A DNA stretch of 64,000 nt from Psychroflexus longus (lineage in GTDB: Bacteria > Bacteroidota > Bacteroidia > Flavobacteriales > Flavobacteriaceae). Below, one piece after another: positions 16,701 to 26,227 of this stretch. Position numbers and translations under genes: made by a program. The stretch is taken from the NCBI RefSeq assembly GCF_020164595.1, contig NZ_JAIQZE010000009.1, positions 1 through 64,000 on the forward strand, given 5' to 3'. Position 1 is the first letter of the stretch; each line of letters opens with the position of its first letter. The notes under the pieces were generated by a model. The model did not search any database and was not told where the DNA came from. It worked only from the letters and a program-made list of their open reading frames with translations.

Positions 16701-18822
16701 TTACACCTTCTAAATTAAAGTTCAGATCAACTTTATTTGAAATAGAATCCAATTCTAAAGCTGATGCAAAATCAAATTGAAGATTATCGTCACTATAATC
16801 AAATTCTACATCTCCTTTACCATCTTCTAAATCACCTTGTATTTTAAGGCCAGAAAACACATAGTCGTCCAATCTTATACTATCAATTTTGGAAGATAGC
16901 TGAGCAGTAAGATCATAAATAGACTTACCATTTCCTTTAGAAGAAAGTTGCATACTCAGTTCTCCAAGATTTTCATTTTTGAAGATCTCCCTAAGTTTTA
17001 TGGATTTTAAATCCGCATTTAAGTCATAATTAAAAGTAGTGGTTGAATTGAGATATCCCTCTAATTCAATAGCCCCAAATGAACTTTCAAGCTTGCTTTT
17101 CGTTGAAAAGTCGTTCCCTTCTTTTTTAAAATTACCGGAAAGGACCACTTTTTCCGGAAATGAAACTCCTAGACCTTCAGCAGAAACAAATCTAGATAGA
17201 TCTTTACGGTTCGATTTTGCTTTAAAACTTTTCAAATCAAAACCTAAAGCCTGAACTTCATTAAGGTTACTAAGGCTTCCTTTGAATTCAATTTTAGTAT
17301 TCTTTCCCCAACCAAGGCTGAATTCTGGAACATTGAGTTTTTCAAGGTCACCTTCAGCCTTAAATTTTCCTTTAAAGGAATATAGTGCAAGGTTTTGAAT
17401 TTGTTTATTTTTCTTTAACTCAGGAGAAAAAACATAAGCATCTTTTACATCAACTTTTATGCTGCTAACATCCAAAGTTATAAGTGACTTTTCAGTTGAG
17501 TTAATCAAATAATCAAGATCGGTATAGTTCAATTTCAGGTTAGCATTGAGCGAACTATTATTCAATTTGAATCTCAGATTTTGTAAAATAGTTTCTTCTG
17601 AATTTAATCGCGCATCCACTTTAAACTCCTGCAAGTAAAGTCCACTCTTTTCCTCAAATCGTAGGTCGTTGAGATCAAATCTCAAGCTTTCGTCTTTGGA
17701 AACTTCTAAATTATTCAGCTTAAAGTAGAATGAATTGAATGCAAGCGCCTCTGAAGAAAACGTATTTTTTTCTGGTCTTTTCCCATTTTGGGAGAATTCA
17801 ATGTTTTGGTTTTTAACATCAAGTTTGTTTACATAAACAGTCCACTCCGGCCAGGAAAACGACTGTGGTTCTGTAGATTCTTTAGGGTCTTCACTTGTAT
17901 TCTGAGTAGAATCCATCTCTAACTTCATACGGCTATCTTTCCAGACCAACTGATCTAAATTCAAAACTTGACTATCCAGATTCAAGTCCAGTTCAGACAG
18001 AGTGAAATCGTTGAAATATGTTTCAGATGTTATACTTTGAGGTTGAGAATTATAATTTATTTCAACCTCACTTATGCTCAAATTATCCACTAGAATCCAC
18101 GGTAACTTCGATGTTTCTTGATCCTCTGAAGGTGGTACTTCTTTATTTTGGTTAAACACCAAAGAAGTGTTTTTCAAATTAACTTCAGATAAATGAAATT
18201 TCATATTTTGAAAATTAATCTCTTCACTCTTTACTTCTAAATTGCCTAAAACAAGTTGAGTATCAATTCCTGTCACCTCGTCTTTGTAGGACAAATCAAA
18301 TTCTAAAAATGAAATACGACCGATTGATATTTGAGGTGAATCCGTTTGCTTTTCTTCTGCATTGGCTCCCTCTGTATTTTCTTCAGGCGTAGCGAATGCG
18401 TCAATTATATATTGATAATTGAAACCCTCGACGGTATCTTTTCGTTGGACGTTAGCTTTTAATCCACGCCAGTCTACCAAGTCTATTTTAATTTTATTAC
18501 CAAAAAGAAGAGGTCGAAAAGGCACATTCGCTTCTAAATATTTTGAATACACCAAAGTATCTTGTGAAGTGTCTTCCAGATAAAGATCTTCTAAGGTCAA
18601 ATTACCTGAAAAAGTTAGATAAAGCTTTCCAATAGTAAATTCAGTGTCGATCTTTTCACTCACATAATCAGTTACTTTTCCTATAATGATATTTTGTCCC
18701 CAAGGGCTTCTTACAAATAAGATAAGTAGAATAAAAAGGATAAAAACTATAAGAAGGAATCTAAGAGTAAATCGAAGAATTTTCCTGAAAGTAGATCGAG
18801 ATGTGGGTTGCTTGTTTGTCAC
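13762..18822 (-). CDS. tamB: Translocation and assembly module protein TamB (DUF490 family)
   Basis: TamB is a very long periplasm-spanning protein that partners an Omp85 protein and may also move lipids between membranes. The 1686-residue protein has an N-terminal membrane anchor (about residues 12-34, LRFLLIVFILFILLILF), an AsmA-like repeat-rich beta-groove region through most of its length, and a C-terminal DUF490 region (about residues 1300-1640). It ends in a highly charged tail (KEEEIDTKSKSEQNKEQ). The first possible start after an in-frame stop is the GTG at 18822, and no ATG precedes the anchor, so GTG is used. It is followed directly by overlapping tamL. Confidence 0.9.
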   Translation of the reverse strand: MTNKQPTSRSTFRKILRFTLRFLLIVFILFILLILFVRSPWGQNIIIGKVTDYVSEKIDTEFTIGKLYLTFSGNLTLEDLYLEDTSQDTLVYSKYLEANVPFRPLLFGNKIKIDLVDWRGLKANVQRKDTVEGFNYQYIIDAFATPEENTEGANAEEKQTDSPQISIGRISFLEFDLSYKDEVTGIDTQLVLGNLEVKSEEINFQNMKFHLSEVNLKNTSLVFNQNKEVPPSEDQETSKLPWILVDNLSISEVEINYNSQPQSITSETYFNDFTLSELDLNLDSQVLNLDQLVWKDSRMKLEMDSTQNTSEDPKESTEPQSFSWPEWTVYVNKLDVKNQNIEFSQNGKRPEKNTFSSEALAFNSFYFKLNNLEVSKDESLRFDLNDLRFEEKSGLYLQEFKVDARLNSEETILQNLRFKLNNSSLNANLKLNYTDLDYLINSTEKSLITLDVSSIKVDVKDAYVFSPELKKNKQIQNLALYSFKGKFKAEGDLEKLNVPEFSLGWGKNTKIEFKGSLSNLNEVQALGFDLKSFKAKSNRKDLSRFVSAEGLGVSFPEKVVLSGNFKKEGNDFSTKSKLESSFGAIELEGYLNSTTTFNYDLNADLKSIKLREIFKNENLGELSMQLSSKGNGKSIYDLTAQLSSKIDSIRLDDYVFSGLKIQGDLEDGKGDVEFDYSDDNLQFDFASALELDSISNKVDLNFNLEGVNTQALGLSSKDLRAKVFAKIQFEGNLEKFKLDAQLNDGLVVYDDRPYYLGGFDFFSKVDSTQTIAEISSKFLNANLASNSNIQGISNAIQNHFKTYSKDIIQSKISNSKVNLDLKLDFVNSPILSDVFVDGIRQMDTLKAFVQFEGEKNKLASSLKLPYLNYQDNEILGLALDLESNGNSANFSFGFENISAGPLDVAETLLQGKFENDLLSLNLDASKDEKGFFSSLITVKFEENGLYRVSVSPDQLILNASEWSIPDNNEIVYQNERIDVTNFKLNRNSQTIELTDKLDFEKRHLGIVIDNFKLSNFTSYFNPDEKLAGGKLSGNLVLIEPFVSNGLVSNLNIEDLRVTEVPLGNLSLIAEAKSDEDYDLKFSLKDAGIDLDVRGNYHASSTETSIDFTIGLNKLEMETIESFAQDFIKKTNGYLKGNFEINGPLDDLGYKGDLTFNDVQFNLKLLNTLYNLKDERIEFSKDKISLNEFSVVDDDGNQLSVNGSISTQELTNPKFNLAFDAKDFQLLNTTAENNDLYFGKLVFDASAKLKGDLDFPKVNLDLSIKNATNLTYIIPESQASIKERDGVVVFVNKQNPDDILTQKDEEDFEAILTGIDLNSNITIQDKSRVKVILNKRTNDNVSIQGGGDFKFSISRTGKMNLAGKYEVSNGSVELNLYNIVKRKFDIAPTSSVTWSGDPYNAELDLRAIYKVETSASSLMASQTAGENSITQNRYKQQLPFLVYLGVEGQLMSPELNFQLDMPEDRQGAINGSVNSKISQVNQQDDQLNKQVFSLLVLNRFYPESGSDGSQGGPATMARDNINQALSDQLNTFSDKLTGNTGISLNFDVNSYTDYQGDTSQNRTDVDVTAQKKLMDDRLVVEAGSSMNVQGEQRAGESQALVGNVSVEYLLTEDGRWKLRGFRKSEYENVIDGQVFVSGIALIFTREFNKFKVLWDKAYRESLKEEEIDTKSKSEQNKEQETETNKDE

Positions 18823-18838
18823 TAAATTAAATAAAGGC

Positions 18839-18846
18839 CAAATTTA
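18839..18846 (-). promoter_or_regulatory. Likely -7 element of the tamB promoter
   Basis: TAAATTTG on the minus strand fits TAnnTTTG and ends 16 bases before the tamB GTG. No clear -33 TTTG is visible, so support is moderate. The rest of the 197-base gap up to 19020 shows no other clear feature. Confidence 0.35.
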
Positions 18847-19019
18847 TAACAACAAAGCTAGTCCTGAAGATTTAAGGTGTTTAATTTTAAGAAAATAGGT
18901 TTTAGTTTAGGTGAATAACAGCAAATTCAGAATAAAAATAAAGCAAGAGTTAGCGAAAACGATTAAGGATTATTGGATTGGTTTTGTATTTTAGCGACTC
19001 AATTTTTAGAACTTATTTC

Positions 19020-20648
19020 ATGGACATAAAATTCAATAAAAACGAGGATCACAATAAACTTTTGGTTTCAGACTTGAGAAGCAGATTTGCTAAAGTAAGT
19101 CTTGGTGGTGGCGAGAAAAAAATCGAAAAGCATCATGGTAAAGGAAAAATGACAGCCCGTGAACGAATAAATTTTCTACTTGATGATGCCAATGATGCTA
19201 TTGAGATTGGAGCTTTTGCAGGTGAGGGGATGTATGAAGAGCATGGTGGTTGCCCTGGAGGTGGTGTTGTGGTGAAGATTGGAAAGGTCTCTGGAAAGAA
19301 AGTTATAGTTGTCGCCAATGACGCTACAGTAAAAGCTGGCGCCTGGTTTCCTATTACAGGAAAAAAGAATTTGAGAGCTCAGGAAATTTCAATTGAAAAT
19401 AGATTACCAATTATTTACTTAGTGGATAGTGCCGGAGTTTATCTTCCTATGCAAGATGAAATTTTTCCAGATAAAGAACATTTCGGGAGAATATTCAGAA
19501 ACAATGCAGTAATGAGTAGTATGGGCATTACGCAAATTTCTGCGGTTATGGGTAGCTGTGTTGCTGGTGGCGCCTACCTTCCAATCATGAGCGACGAAGC
19601 CATGATTGTGGATAAAACGGGAAGTATTTTCCTTGCTGGAAGTTATCTAGTAAAGGCAGCCATCGGCGAAAGTGTGGATAATGAAACGCTTGGTGGCGCA
19701 ACAACGCATTGCGAAATCAGTGGTGTTACAGATTATAAAGCAACTGATGATAAAGATGCGCTAACTAAAATCAAAAACATTGTAGACAAAATTGGAGATT
19801 TTGACAAAGCAGGCTTTAATCGCAAAAAGCCAAAAAAACCAAAACTCGATCCTAAAGAAATTTATGGATTACTTCCAGCTAAACGAAGTGATCAATACGA
19901 TATGATGCCCATTATTGAGCGTCTTGTGGATGACTCTGAATTTGATGAATACAAAAAAGGATTTGGCCAAACCATTATCACTGGTTACGCTCGAATTGAC
20001 GGATGGGCTGTCGGTATTGTAGCCAACCAGAGAAAGATTGTAAAAACCAAAAAAGGTGAAATGCAGTTTGGTGGTGTTATTTACAGTGACTCTGCCGACA
20101 AAGCTACTCGATTTATCGCCAACTGTAATCAGAAAAAAATTCCGCTGGTTTTTGTTCAGGATGTGACTGGATTTATGGTAGGCAGTAAGAGTGAACACGG
20201 AGGCATCATAAAAGACGGAGCTAAAATGGTAAATGCTGTGAGTAACTCTGTAGTCCCTAAATTCACGGTGATAATTGGTAATTCCTACGGCGCTGGAAAT
20301 TATGCCATGTGTGGAAAGGCTTATGATCCACGATTAATTTTTGCCTGGCCGAGTGCTGAACTTGCTGTAATGAGCGGAAACTCTGCAGCCAAAGTCTTGC
20401 TTTCTATTGAAACTTCAAGACTAAAAGCGAAAGGTGAAAAAATCACTGAAGAGAAAGAAAAAGAACTTTACGACAAAATAAAAAACAATTACGACGAGCA
20501 AACCAGCCCCTACTATGCAGCAGCCAGATTATGGACAGATGCCGTCATAGAACCACTAGACACCAGAAAATGGATTTCTAACGGGATAGAAGTTGCTAAC
20601 CACGCTCCTATCACCAAAGACTTCAATCTAGGTGTGATTCAAACCTAA
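19020..20648 (+). CDS. Acyl-CoA carboxylase beta (carboxyltransferase) subunit, methylcrotonoyl-CoA type
   Basis: The 542-residue protein is a biotin-dependent carboxyltransferase subunit. The motif set GKGKMTARERI, VANDATVKAGAWFPIT, LVDSAGVYLPMQDE, DKEHFGRIF and AVMGSCVAGGAYLPIMS resembles methylcrotonoyl-CoA carboxylase beta (leucine breakdown) more than propionyl-CoA carboxylase beta. It would need a biotin carboxylase/biotin carrier subunit, which is not in the window, so the exact substrate is inferred. The ATG at 19020 was chosen; a longer start at 18978 adds 14 unsupported residues. A terminator follows at 20672-20707. Confidence 0.87.
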   Translation: MDIKFNKNEDHNKLLVSDLRSRFAKVSLGGGEKKIEKHHGKGKMTARERINFLLDDANDAIEIGAFAGEGMYEEHGGCPGGGVVVKIGKVSGKKVIVVANDATVKAGAWFPITGKKNLRAQEISIENRLPIIYLVDSAGVYLPMQDEIFPDKEHFGRIFRNNAVMSSMGITQISAVMGSCVAGGAYLPIMSDEAMIVDKTGSIFLAGSYLVKAAIGESVDNETLGGATTHCEISGVTDYKATDDKDALTKIKNIVDKIGDFDKAGFNRKKPKKPKLDPKEIYGLLPAKRSDQYDMMPIIERLVDDSEFDEYKKGFGQTIITGYARIDGWAVGIVANQRKIVKTKKGEMQFGGVIYSDSADKATRFIANCNQKKIPLVFVQDVTGFMVGSKSEHGGIIKDGAKMVNAVSNSVVPKFTVIIGNSYGAGNYAMCGKAYDPRLIFAWPSAELAVMSGNSAAKVLLSIETSRLKAKGEKITEEKEKELYDKIKNNYDEQTSPYYAAARLWTDAVIEPLDTRKWISNGIEVANHAPITKDFNLGVIQT

Positions 20649-20671
20649 AATGCTTTAATTTATAAAATTAG

Positions 20672-20707
20672 AAAGCCTGCTAATATTGAATTTGCAGGCT
20701 TTTTTAT
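20672..20707 (+). terminator. Terminator after the carboxylase gene
   Basis: AAGCCTGC (20673-20680) pairs with GCAGGCTT (20694-20701) and is followed by TTTTT. It separates the carboxylase gene from the sdh operon. Confidence 0.85.
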
Positions 20708-20837
20708 TGAATACTACTCAAAATTCTTAATTATCAGAAAACTGATTATACTCAGTAAACCAATCAATTAATATCTAAAGCTCTTATTTCTTGTTAGGAA
20801 TATTGTAAATTAGATACTTAAATAAAACTGGAAAATA

Positions 20838-21503
20838 GTGTGGTTCATTAAAAACGCAATAACCCGAAAAAATTTGATGGCTATAACAGGCCTTTTTCTA
20901 TGTTTTTTCTTGATTATTCATCTGCTTGGAAATCTGCAACTTTTAATGCCACCAGATGAAGGACGATTACAGTATAATTTATACAGCGATTTCCTGTCAA
21001 ATAATATTCTGGTAAAACTAATTTCCTATGTGTTATACGCCAGTATACTGGCTCATACCATAGACTCCATTTATCTAAGTATCAAAGCGAAAAAAGCCTC
21101 TGGCTCTTCTTATGTTTTAGATAAACGAAATCGAGCCAGCAAATGGTATTCAAGGCAAATGATGCTACTCGGGACTATTGTATTTGCCTTTTTGGTCATT
21201 CATTTCAAAGATTTTTGGTTCATCTACAAATTTGGGGCGCTTCCAATGGATTCTGCTGGAAATAAGGATCTTTACGGGTTGGTAGTGGCTGCCTTTCAGG
21301 ATTTGTGGTATGTTATTTTGTACGCTATCGCCATTTTAGCTTTGGGTTTTCATTTATTACATGGTTTTTTTAGTGCATTTAGGACCATTGGTTTGTATAA
21401 TCCTAAATATAATCGTCTCGTCAAATCGGTAGGTGTGATTTTCGCAGTCGCGATGACCATAGGTTACTTCATCATTCCTTTCTATATTTATTTAAACCTT
21501 TAA
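20838..21503 (+). CDS. sdhC: Succinate dehydrogenase cytochrome b558 subunit
   Basis: SdhC anchors succinate dehydrogenase in the inner membrane and passes electrons through haem to menaquinone. The 221-residue protein has five membrane segments (about 13-33, 58-80, 106-124, 150-173 and 196-218). Its four histidines His28, His73, His122 and His172 match the spacing of the four haem ligands of di-haem type B SdhC. The only start before the first membrane helix is GTG at 20838, because an in-frame stop lies a few codons upstream. It is three bases from sdhA and forms the sdhCAB operon. Confidence 0.92.
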   Translation: MWFIKNAITRKNLMAITGLFLCFFLIIHLLGNLQLLMPPDEGRLQYNLYSDFLSNNILVKLISYVLYASILAHTIDSIYLSIKAKKASGSSYVLDKRNRASKWYSRQMMLLGTIVFAFLVIHFKDFWFIYKFGALPMDSAGNKDLYGLVVAAFQDLWYVILYAIAILALGFHLLHGFFSAFRTIGLYNPKYNRLVKSVGVIFAVAMTIGYFIIPFYIYLNL

Positions 21504-21506
21504 GTT

Positions 21507-23429
21507 ATGGCTAAAGAAATTCACGCTAATATTCCAGAGGGAGATTTAAAAGATAAATGGAGCAATTATAAGGCACATGCTAAACTCGTAAGTCCAAACA
21601 ATCGAAAAAAACTCAATATCATAGTTGTTGGAACAGGATTGGCAGGCGCTTCGACTGCAGCATCTTTAGCTGAAATGGGCTACAAAATCAAAAGTTTTTG
21701 TTTTCAGGATTCACCACGGCGTGCACATTCTGTTGCTGCCCAGGGTGGCGTCAATGCTATGAAAAACTATCAAAACGATGGTGATAGTGTATACCGTATG
21801 TTTTACGATACACTTAAAGGAGGGGATTTCAGATCGCGAGAAGCGAATACGTACAGGCTTGCAGAATGTTCAGCTAGCTTAATCGATCAAGCAGTCGCGC
21901 AAGGCGTTCCCTTCGGTAGAGAATACAGCGGTTATCTACGTAACAGATCCTTTGGTGGTGTACAGGTTTCAAGAACTTTCTATTCTCGTGGACAAACCGG
22001 ACAACAGTTGCTTCTAGGTTCTTACCAGGCCTTGATGAGACAAAAAGAACAGGGAAATGTTCAACTTTTTACTCGCCATGAGATGTTGGATCTTGTCCTT
22101 ATAGATGGAAAGGCAAAAGGAATTATTGCCAGAAATTTGGATACTGGAGAAATTGAACGCCACGGCGCACATGCGGTTATTTTGGCTACAGGTGGATTTG
22201 GTAAAATTTACTATCTCTCAACTTTAGCGATGGGATGTAATGCATCGGCCATTTGGCGAGCGCATAAAAAAGGAGCGTTGATGGCGAATCCTAGCTGGAC
22301 TCAAGTTCACCCTACTAGTTTACCACAAAGTGGACCTTACCAATCCAAGCTAACCCTAATGTCGGAATCTTTACGTAATGACGGTAGAATTTGGGTTCCA
22401 CAATCAAACAACGAGCAAAGATCAGCAGTTGAGATTCCAGAAGAGGAGCGCGATTATTACCTTGAACGAAAATATCCATCCTTCGGAAATTTAGCTCCAC
22501 GAGATATTGCTTCACGAGCTGCAAAAGAACAAATTGATGCAGGCAAAGGAGTGGGAGCTTTAAAAAATGCTGTTTATCTCGACTTTTCTCATGCCATCAA
22601 AGAATACGGACAGGAATTGATTGCTGAGCGTTATGGAAATTTATTCAATATGTATCAGAAAATCACAGGAATTGACGCTTACAAAGAACCGATGAAAATT
22701 TCCCCTTCAGCTCACTTTTCAATGGGTGGGCTTTGGGTTGATTACGATTTGATGACTACTATTCCCGGGCTTTTTGCCATTGGTGAAGCAAATTTCTCTG
22801 ATCATGGAGCAAACAGACTTGGAGCCAATTCCTTACTTCAGGCCTGTGTGGATGGTTATTATATAACTCCTTACACCATACAAAATTATTTAGCCGATCA
22901 TATTCAGGTTGAAAAAACAGATACAAATCATCCAGCTTTTGCTGAAGCAGAAAAGCAAGTTCAAGAGCAATTGAACCGGTTTATAAATCAAAAGGGTACT
23001 AAAACAGCAGAAGAGTTTCATCGTGAATTAGGTGAAATCTTATACGATAAATGTGGCTTATCTCGGTCTGAAGAAGGTCTGAAGAGTGCGATTTCTCAAA
23101 TTCAGAACCTCAGAGAGGAATACAAGAAAAATCTACTCGTACCTGGTGATGCAGAAGATATTAATAGCGAACTGGAAAAAGCTGGAAGAGTAAACGACTA
23201 TATGGAGCTTTCTGAACTCATGTGTATCGATGCCCTCAATCGTAATGAATCCTGCGGAGCTCACTTTAGAGAAGAATATCAAACAGAAGATGGTGAAGCT
23301 AAACGAAATGATAAGGAGTTTGCTTACAGTGCTGCCTGGGAATGGAATGGAGAAGCATCCTCTCCTGTTTTGAATAAAGAGCCCCTTGAGTTTGAATATG
23401 TTCAGCCTACTCAACGGAGTTACAAATAA
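21507..23429 (+). CDS. sdhA: Succinate dehydrogenase flavoprotein subunit
   Basis: SdhA holds covalent FAD and oxidises succinate to fumarate. The 640-residue protein has the dinucleotide fold [14 protein letters not shown] near residues 38-51 and the flavin attachment region [14 protein letters not shown] (residues 72-85). The active-site segments [11 protein letters not shown] and [14 protein letters not shown] and the C-terminal [13 protein letters not shown] are present. Length and motifs fit the type B enzymes of Bacteroidota. It is three bases downstream of sdhC and ten bases upstream of sdhB. Confidence 0.96.
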   Translation: MAKEIHANIPEGDLKDKWSNYKAHAKLVSPNNRKKLNIIVVGTGLAGASTAASLAEMGYKIKSFCFQDSPRRAHSVAAQGGVNAMKNYQNDGDSVYRMFYDTLKGGDFRSREANTYRLAECSASLIDQAVAQGVPFGREYSGYLRNRSFGGVQVSRTFYSRGQTGQQLLLGSYQALMRQKEQGNVQLFTRHEMLDLVLIDGKAKGIIARNLDTGEIERHGAHAVILATGGFGKIYYLSTLAMGCNASAIWRAHKKGALMANPSWTQVHPTSLPQSGPYQSKLTLMSESLRNDGRIWVPQSNNEQRSAVEIPEEERDYYLERKYPSFGNLAPRDIASRAAKEQIDAGKGVGALKNAVYLDFSHAIKEYGQELIAERYGNLFNMYQKITGIDAYKEPMKISPSAHFSMGGLWVDYDLMTTIPGLFAIGEANFSDHGANRLGANSLLQACVDGYYITPYTIQNYLADHIQVEKTDTNHPAFAEAEKQVQEQLNRFINQKGTKTAEEFHRELGEILYDKCGLSRSEEGLKSAISQIQNLREEYKKNLLVPGDAEDINSELEKAGRVNDYMELSELMCIDALNRNESCGAHFREEYQTEDGEAKRNDKEFAYSAAWEWNGEASSPVLNKEPLEFEYVQPTQRSYK

Positions 23430-23439
23430 TAAAATTGCA

Positions 23440-24183
23440 ATGAAAATAGATCTAAAAGTCTGGCGTCAGAAAAATCAAAATACTAAAGGTCATTTAGAAT
23501 CTTATATTCTGGATGAAGTTGATGCAGAAATGTCTTTCCTTGAGATGTTGGATATGCTTAACTTAAAACTGGCTAAACGTGGGGAACGTCCAGTTGAATT
23601 TGATCATGATTGTCGCGAAGGTATTTGCGGACAATGCGGAGTAATGATAAATGGAATTGCGCATGGGCCCCTTAAAAATACAACCACCTGTCAACTGCAC
23701 ATGCGTTCTTTTAAAGATGGCGATACTATTTATGTTGAACCCTTTAAAGCAAAAGCTTTTCCTGTTATTCGTGATTTAAAGGTTGATCGCTCTGCATTTG
23801 ACGATATCATCGCAGCGGGTGGCTATATATCGGTAAACACTGGACAGGCTCCGGAAGCTAATAGTATCTTGATTTCTCACGATGAGGCAGAATCAGCATT
23901 TGACTCTGCGGCCTGCATTGGTTGTGGAGCTTGCGTGGCTACCTGCAAGAATGCAAGTGCAGCTCTTTTTACCTCATCAAAAATCAGTCAATTGGCAAAA
24001 TTACCTCAAGGAAAAAAAGAGAGTAGTAAACGAACGGTTAATATGGTTAACCGCATGGAAGATTTAGGTTTTGGTCATTGCACCAATACCGAAGCTTGTC
24101 AAGTCGAATGCCCACAGGATATTTCAGTATTGAATATTGCTCAAATGAATTATGAGTACAATAAAGCAAAGCTAAAAAAGTAA
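23440..24183 (+). CDS. sdhB: Succinate dehydrogenase iron-sulfur subunit
   Basis: SdhB carries electrons from SdhA to SdhC through three iron-sulfur centres. The 247-residue protein shows the [2Fe-2S] motif CREGICGQCG with a later Cys, the [4Fe-4S] motif CIGCGACVATC, and the further cluster cysteines around HCTNTEACQVECP. The ATG at 23440 is ten bases after the sdhA stop. A longer frame from 23386 overlaps sdhA and is not needed. The 292-base gap that follows has no recognised terminator. Confidence 0.96.
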   Translation: MKIDLKVWRQKNQNTKGHLESYILDEVDAEMSFLEMLDMLNLKLAKRGERPVEFDHDCREGICGQCGVMINGIAHGPLKNTTTCQLHMRSFKDGDTIYVEPFKAKAFPVIRDLKVDRSAFDDIIAAGGYISVNTGQAPEANSILISHDEAESAFDSAACIGCGACVATCKNASAALFTSSKISQLAKLPQGKKESSKRTVNMVNRMEDLGFGHCTNTEACQVECPQDISVLNIAQMNYEYNKAKLKK

Positions 24184-24264
24184 GATTCTTACAAATTACA
24201 AAATAGTTTTATCCTACTAGTCAGCACTCATATTTCTTATTATCAAAACTTTATATGTTCTTCA

Positions 24265-24297
24265 CGCAAAAACCGCTTAGTCTTTCGCAAAAACCGC
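24265..24297 (+). repeat. Two spaced copies of CGCAAAAACCGC in the sdhB-pseudouridine synthase gap
   Basis: The 12-mer CGCAAAAACCGC occurs at 24265-24276 and again at 24286-24297, giving a 21-base period (two helical turns). It is the only evident structure in the gap 24184-24475, which is otherwise AT-rich and holds no open frame I can support. A binding site for a regulator is possible but not shown. Confidence 0.5.
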
Positions 24298-24475
24298 AAA
24301 TTTATAAACAATGAATAATTGTAACTTTACGATATATTGCACCTTTTCTTTGTGATGTTCACTTAAAATAAGGCGTGATTATTAATGCTTAATATATAGA
24401 TTGTTTAGCTAGGATTGTTTTTTTGTTTCAAAATGCTAAAAGAAATATTCTAAAATATACAGAATGCGATAACTC

Positions 24476-25165
24476 ATGAATTCTACTCCTGAAAACCTTC
24501 AGATTATTTTTGAAGACAATCATCTTATAGTCATCAACAAACGACCTGGAGATATCGTCCAAGGCGACAAAACTGGTGATCTTCCTCTAAGTGAAATCGT
24601 CAAGCTTTACCTCAAAGAAAAATACAACAAACCGGGCGAAGCGTATTTAGGAGTCGTACATCGATTGGACAGACCCACTAGTGGTGTGATTGTCTTCTCT
24701 AAAACATCCAAAGCTCTGTCTAGATTAAATAAAGCATTTGCTGATAGAGATACCCAAAAAACATATTGGGCAGTCGTTAAAAATAAGCCCAAACAAGATT
24801 CGGCAAGGCTTGTGCATTACCTTAAACGAAATCCCAAGCAAAACAAATCTTACGCTCACATCAAGCCCGTTCCAGAATCTAAAGAAGCTATACTTTCTTA
24901 TAAACTTATCAAATCTTTGGATAATTACCATCTTTTGGAGGTTGCTTTGGAAACCGGAAGGCATCATCAGATTCGAAGCCAATTCTCTGCAATCGGTTCG
25001 CCGATAAAAGGAGATCTCAAATATGGATTTGACAGAAGTAATAAAGACGGGAGCATTCATCTTCACGCAAGAAATCTTACTATAATTCATCCTGTCCGGA
25101 AAGAAAGAATCACTTTTGAAGCCGCTCCACCGGAAGATGCAATATGGAACACATGTTTGTCTTGA
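24476..25165 (+). CDS. RluA-family 23S rRNA/tRNA pseudouridine synthase
   Basis: The 229-residue protein converts uridine to pseudouridine in structured RNA. The catalytic motif HRLDRPTSG (residues 62-70) has Asp65 as the nucleophile, and LETGRHHQIRSQF is the second family signature. It lacks the N-terminal S4 domain of RluC/RluD, so it is closer to the RluA/TruC size class. The target position in RNA cannot be told. It begins at an ATG after the 292-base gap and is followed by ddl after 38 bases. Confidence 0.88.
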   Translation: MNSTPENLQIIFEDNHLIVINKRPGDIVQGDKTGDLPLSEIVKLYLKEKYNKPGEAYLGVVHRLDRPTSGVIVFSKTSKALSRLNKAFADRDTQKTYWAVVKNKPKQDSARLVHYLKRNPKQNKSYAHIKPVPESKEAILSYKLIKSLDNYHLLEVALETGRHHQIRSQFSAIGSPIKGDLKYGFDRSNKDGSIHLHARNLTIIHPVRKERITFEAAPPEDAIWNTCLS

Positions 25166-25189
25166 TTAGTATTTGAAAAGTTATATTTG
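25162..25189 (+). promoter_or_regulatory. Promoter of ddl
   Basis: TTG at 25162-25164, 17 bases, and TATATTTG at 25182-25189 fit the Bacteroidetes form. It begins inside the last codons of the preceding gene, and the ddl ATG is 14 bases downstream. ddl-coaD and the following genes may therefore be transcribed independently of the pseudouridine synthase gene. Confidence 0.5.
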
Positions 25190-25203
25190 AAAAAAAATAA
25201 AAA

Positions 25204-26193
25204 ATGATCAAAACTATAGCCGTAGCCATGGGCGGTTATTCTAGCGAAGCTGATATTTCCCTTAAAAGCGGAGAAGTTGTCTGCAAACACTTGTCAACGA
25301 ATCCAAAATTTAGAGTTTATAAAGCTCATATTTTAAAAAAGAATTGGTTTGTCAAATTAGATTCTGGAGAAGAATTTCCAATTGATAAATCCAATTTTTC
25401 TGTAACGATTGATGGTGAAACCATTTATTTTGATTGTGTTTTCAATACAATCCATGGAACACCTGGAGAAGATGGACTGTTTCAAGGCTATTTGCAAACC
25501 TTGAAAATTCCACAAACCGCCTGCGATTATTACCAGGCAGCACTTACATTCAACAAAAGAGATTGTATTTCTGTCCTCAGGGCTCATGGCATACAAACCG
25601 CCAAAAATGTTTACGTCAATAAAGGTGACGATATCGACACACAAGCCATTATTGATCACGTTGGCTTACCTTGTTTTGTAAAAGCCAACAGAGCTGGAAG
25701 CAGTTATGGGATTTCAAAAGTGAAAAAGAAAGATGATATTTTAACAGCTTTGGAACATTCTTTTAAAGAAGATGATGAAGTTATTATTGAATCCTTTTTG
25801 GATGGCAGAGAAGTGAGTGTAGGGGTGATCAATATTAATGGAAAGATTCAAGCATTGCCTATTACTGAAATTATTTCTGAAAATGAATTCTTCGACTTTG
25901 AAGCCAAATACCTGGGGAAATCCAAAGAAATAACTCCAGCCGATCTTGATGAGCGGCAAACACAAGAAGTCAAAGATTTAGCGGTAAAAATTTTTAAATC
26001 ACTAAAGCTAAAAGGCCTAACAAGATCAGAATTTATTTTTCATAATAATCAACCACATTTTTTAGAGTGTAATGCTTGCCCAGGCTTAACCGAGGCTAGT
26101 ATTTTACCTCAACAAGCCAAAGCTGCGGGAATTTCACTTCGGGATTTATTTACCAATGCTGTGGAGGTTGCTCTTCAAAATTTTGAAGGCTAA
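25204..26193 (+). CDS. ddl: D-alanine--D-alanine ligase
   Basis: Ddl joins two D-alanines using ATP for the peptidoglycan stem peptide. The 329-residue protein is an ATP-grasp enzyme. It has an N-terminal HGTPGEDG motif (about residues 86-93), the lysine and small loop KANRAGSSYGISKVKKKDD, and the magnesium-binding C-terminal segment FLECNACPGLTEASILPQQA. It is 34 bases upstream of coaD and probably co-transcribed with it. Confidence 0.95.
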   Translation: MIKTIAVAMGGYSSEADISLKSGEVVCKHLSTNPKFRVYKAHILKKNWFVKLDSGEEFPIDKSNFSVTIDGETIYFDCVFNTIHGTPGEDGLFQGYLQTLKIPQTACDYYQAALTFNKRDCISVLRAHGIQTAKNVYVNKGDDIDTQAIIDHVGLPCFVKANRAGSSYGISKVKKKDDILTALEHSFKEDDEVIIESFLDGREVSVGVININGKIQALPITEIISENEFFDFEAKYLGKSKEITPADLDERQTQEVKDLAVKIFKSLKLKGLTRSEFIFHNNQPHFLECNACPGLTEASILPQQAKAAGISLRDLFTNAVEVALQNFEG

Positions 26194-26227
26194 GGGACTT
26201 TTAAGTATATTAGAAAAAATTTAGTTT

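Noticed and set aside
23386-23439. Earlier in-frame start for sdhB within sdhA
   Set aside because: It adds 18 residues not seen in the family; the ATG at 23440 fits.
24184-24475. Search of the sdhB-pseudouridine synthase gap for a small gene or RNA
   Set aside because: No open frame with family support, no tRNA-like cloverleaf and no terminator was seen; only the 12-mer pair is reported.
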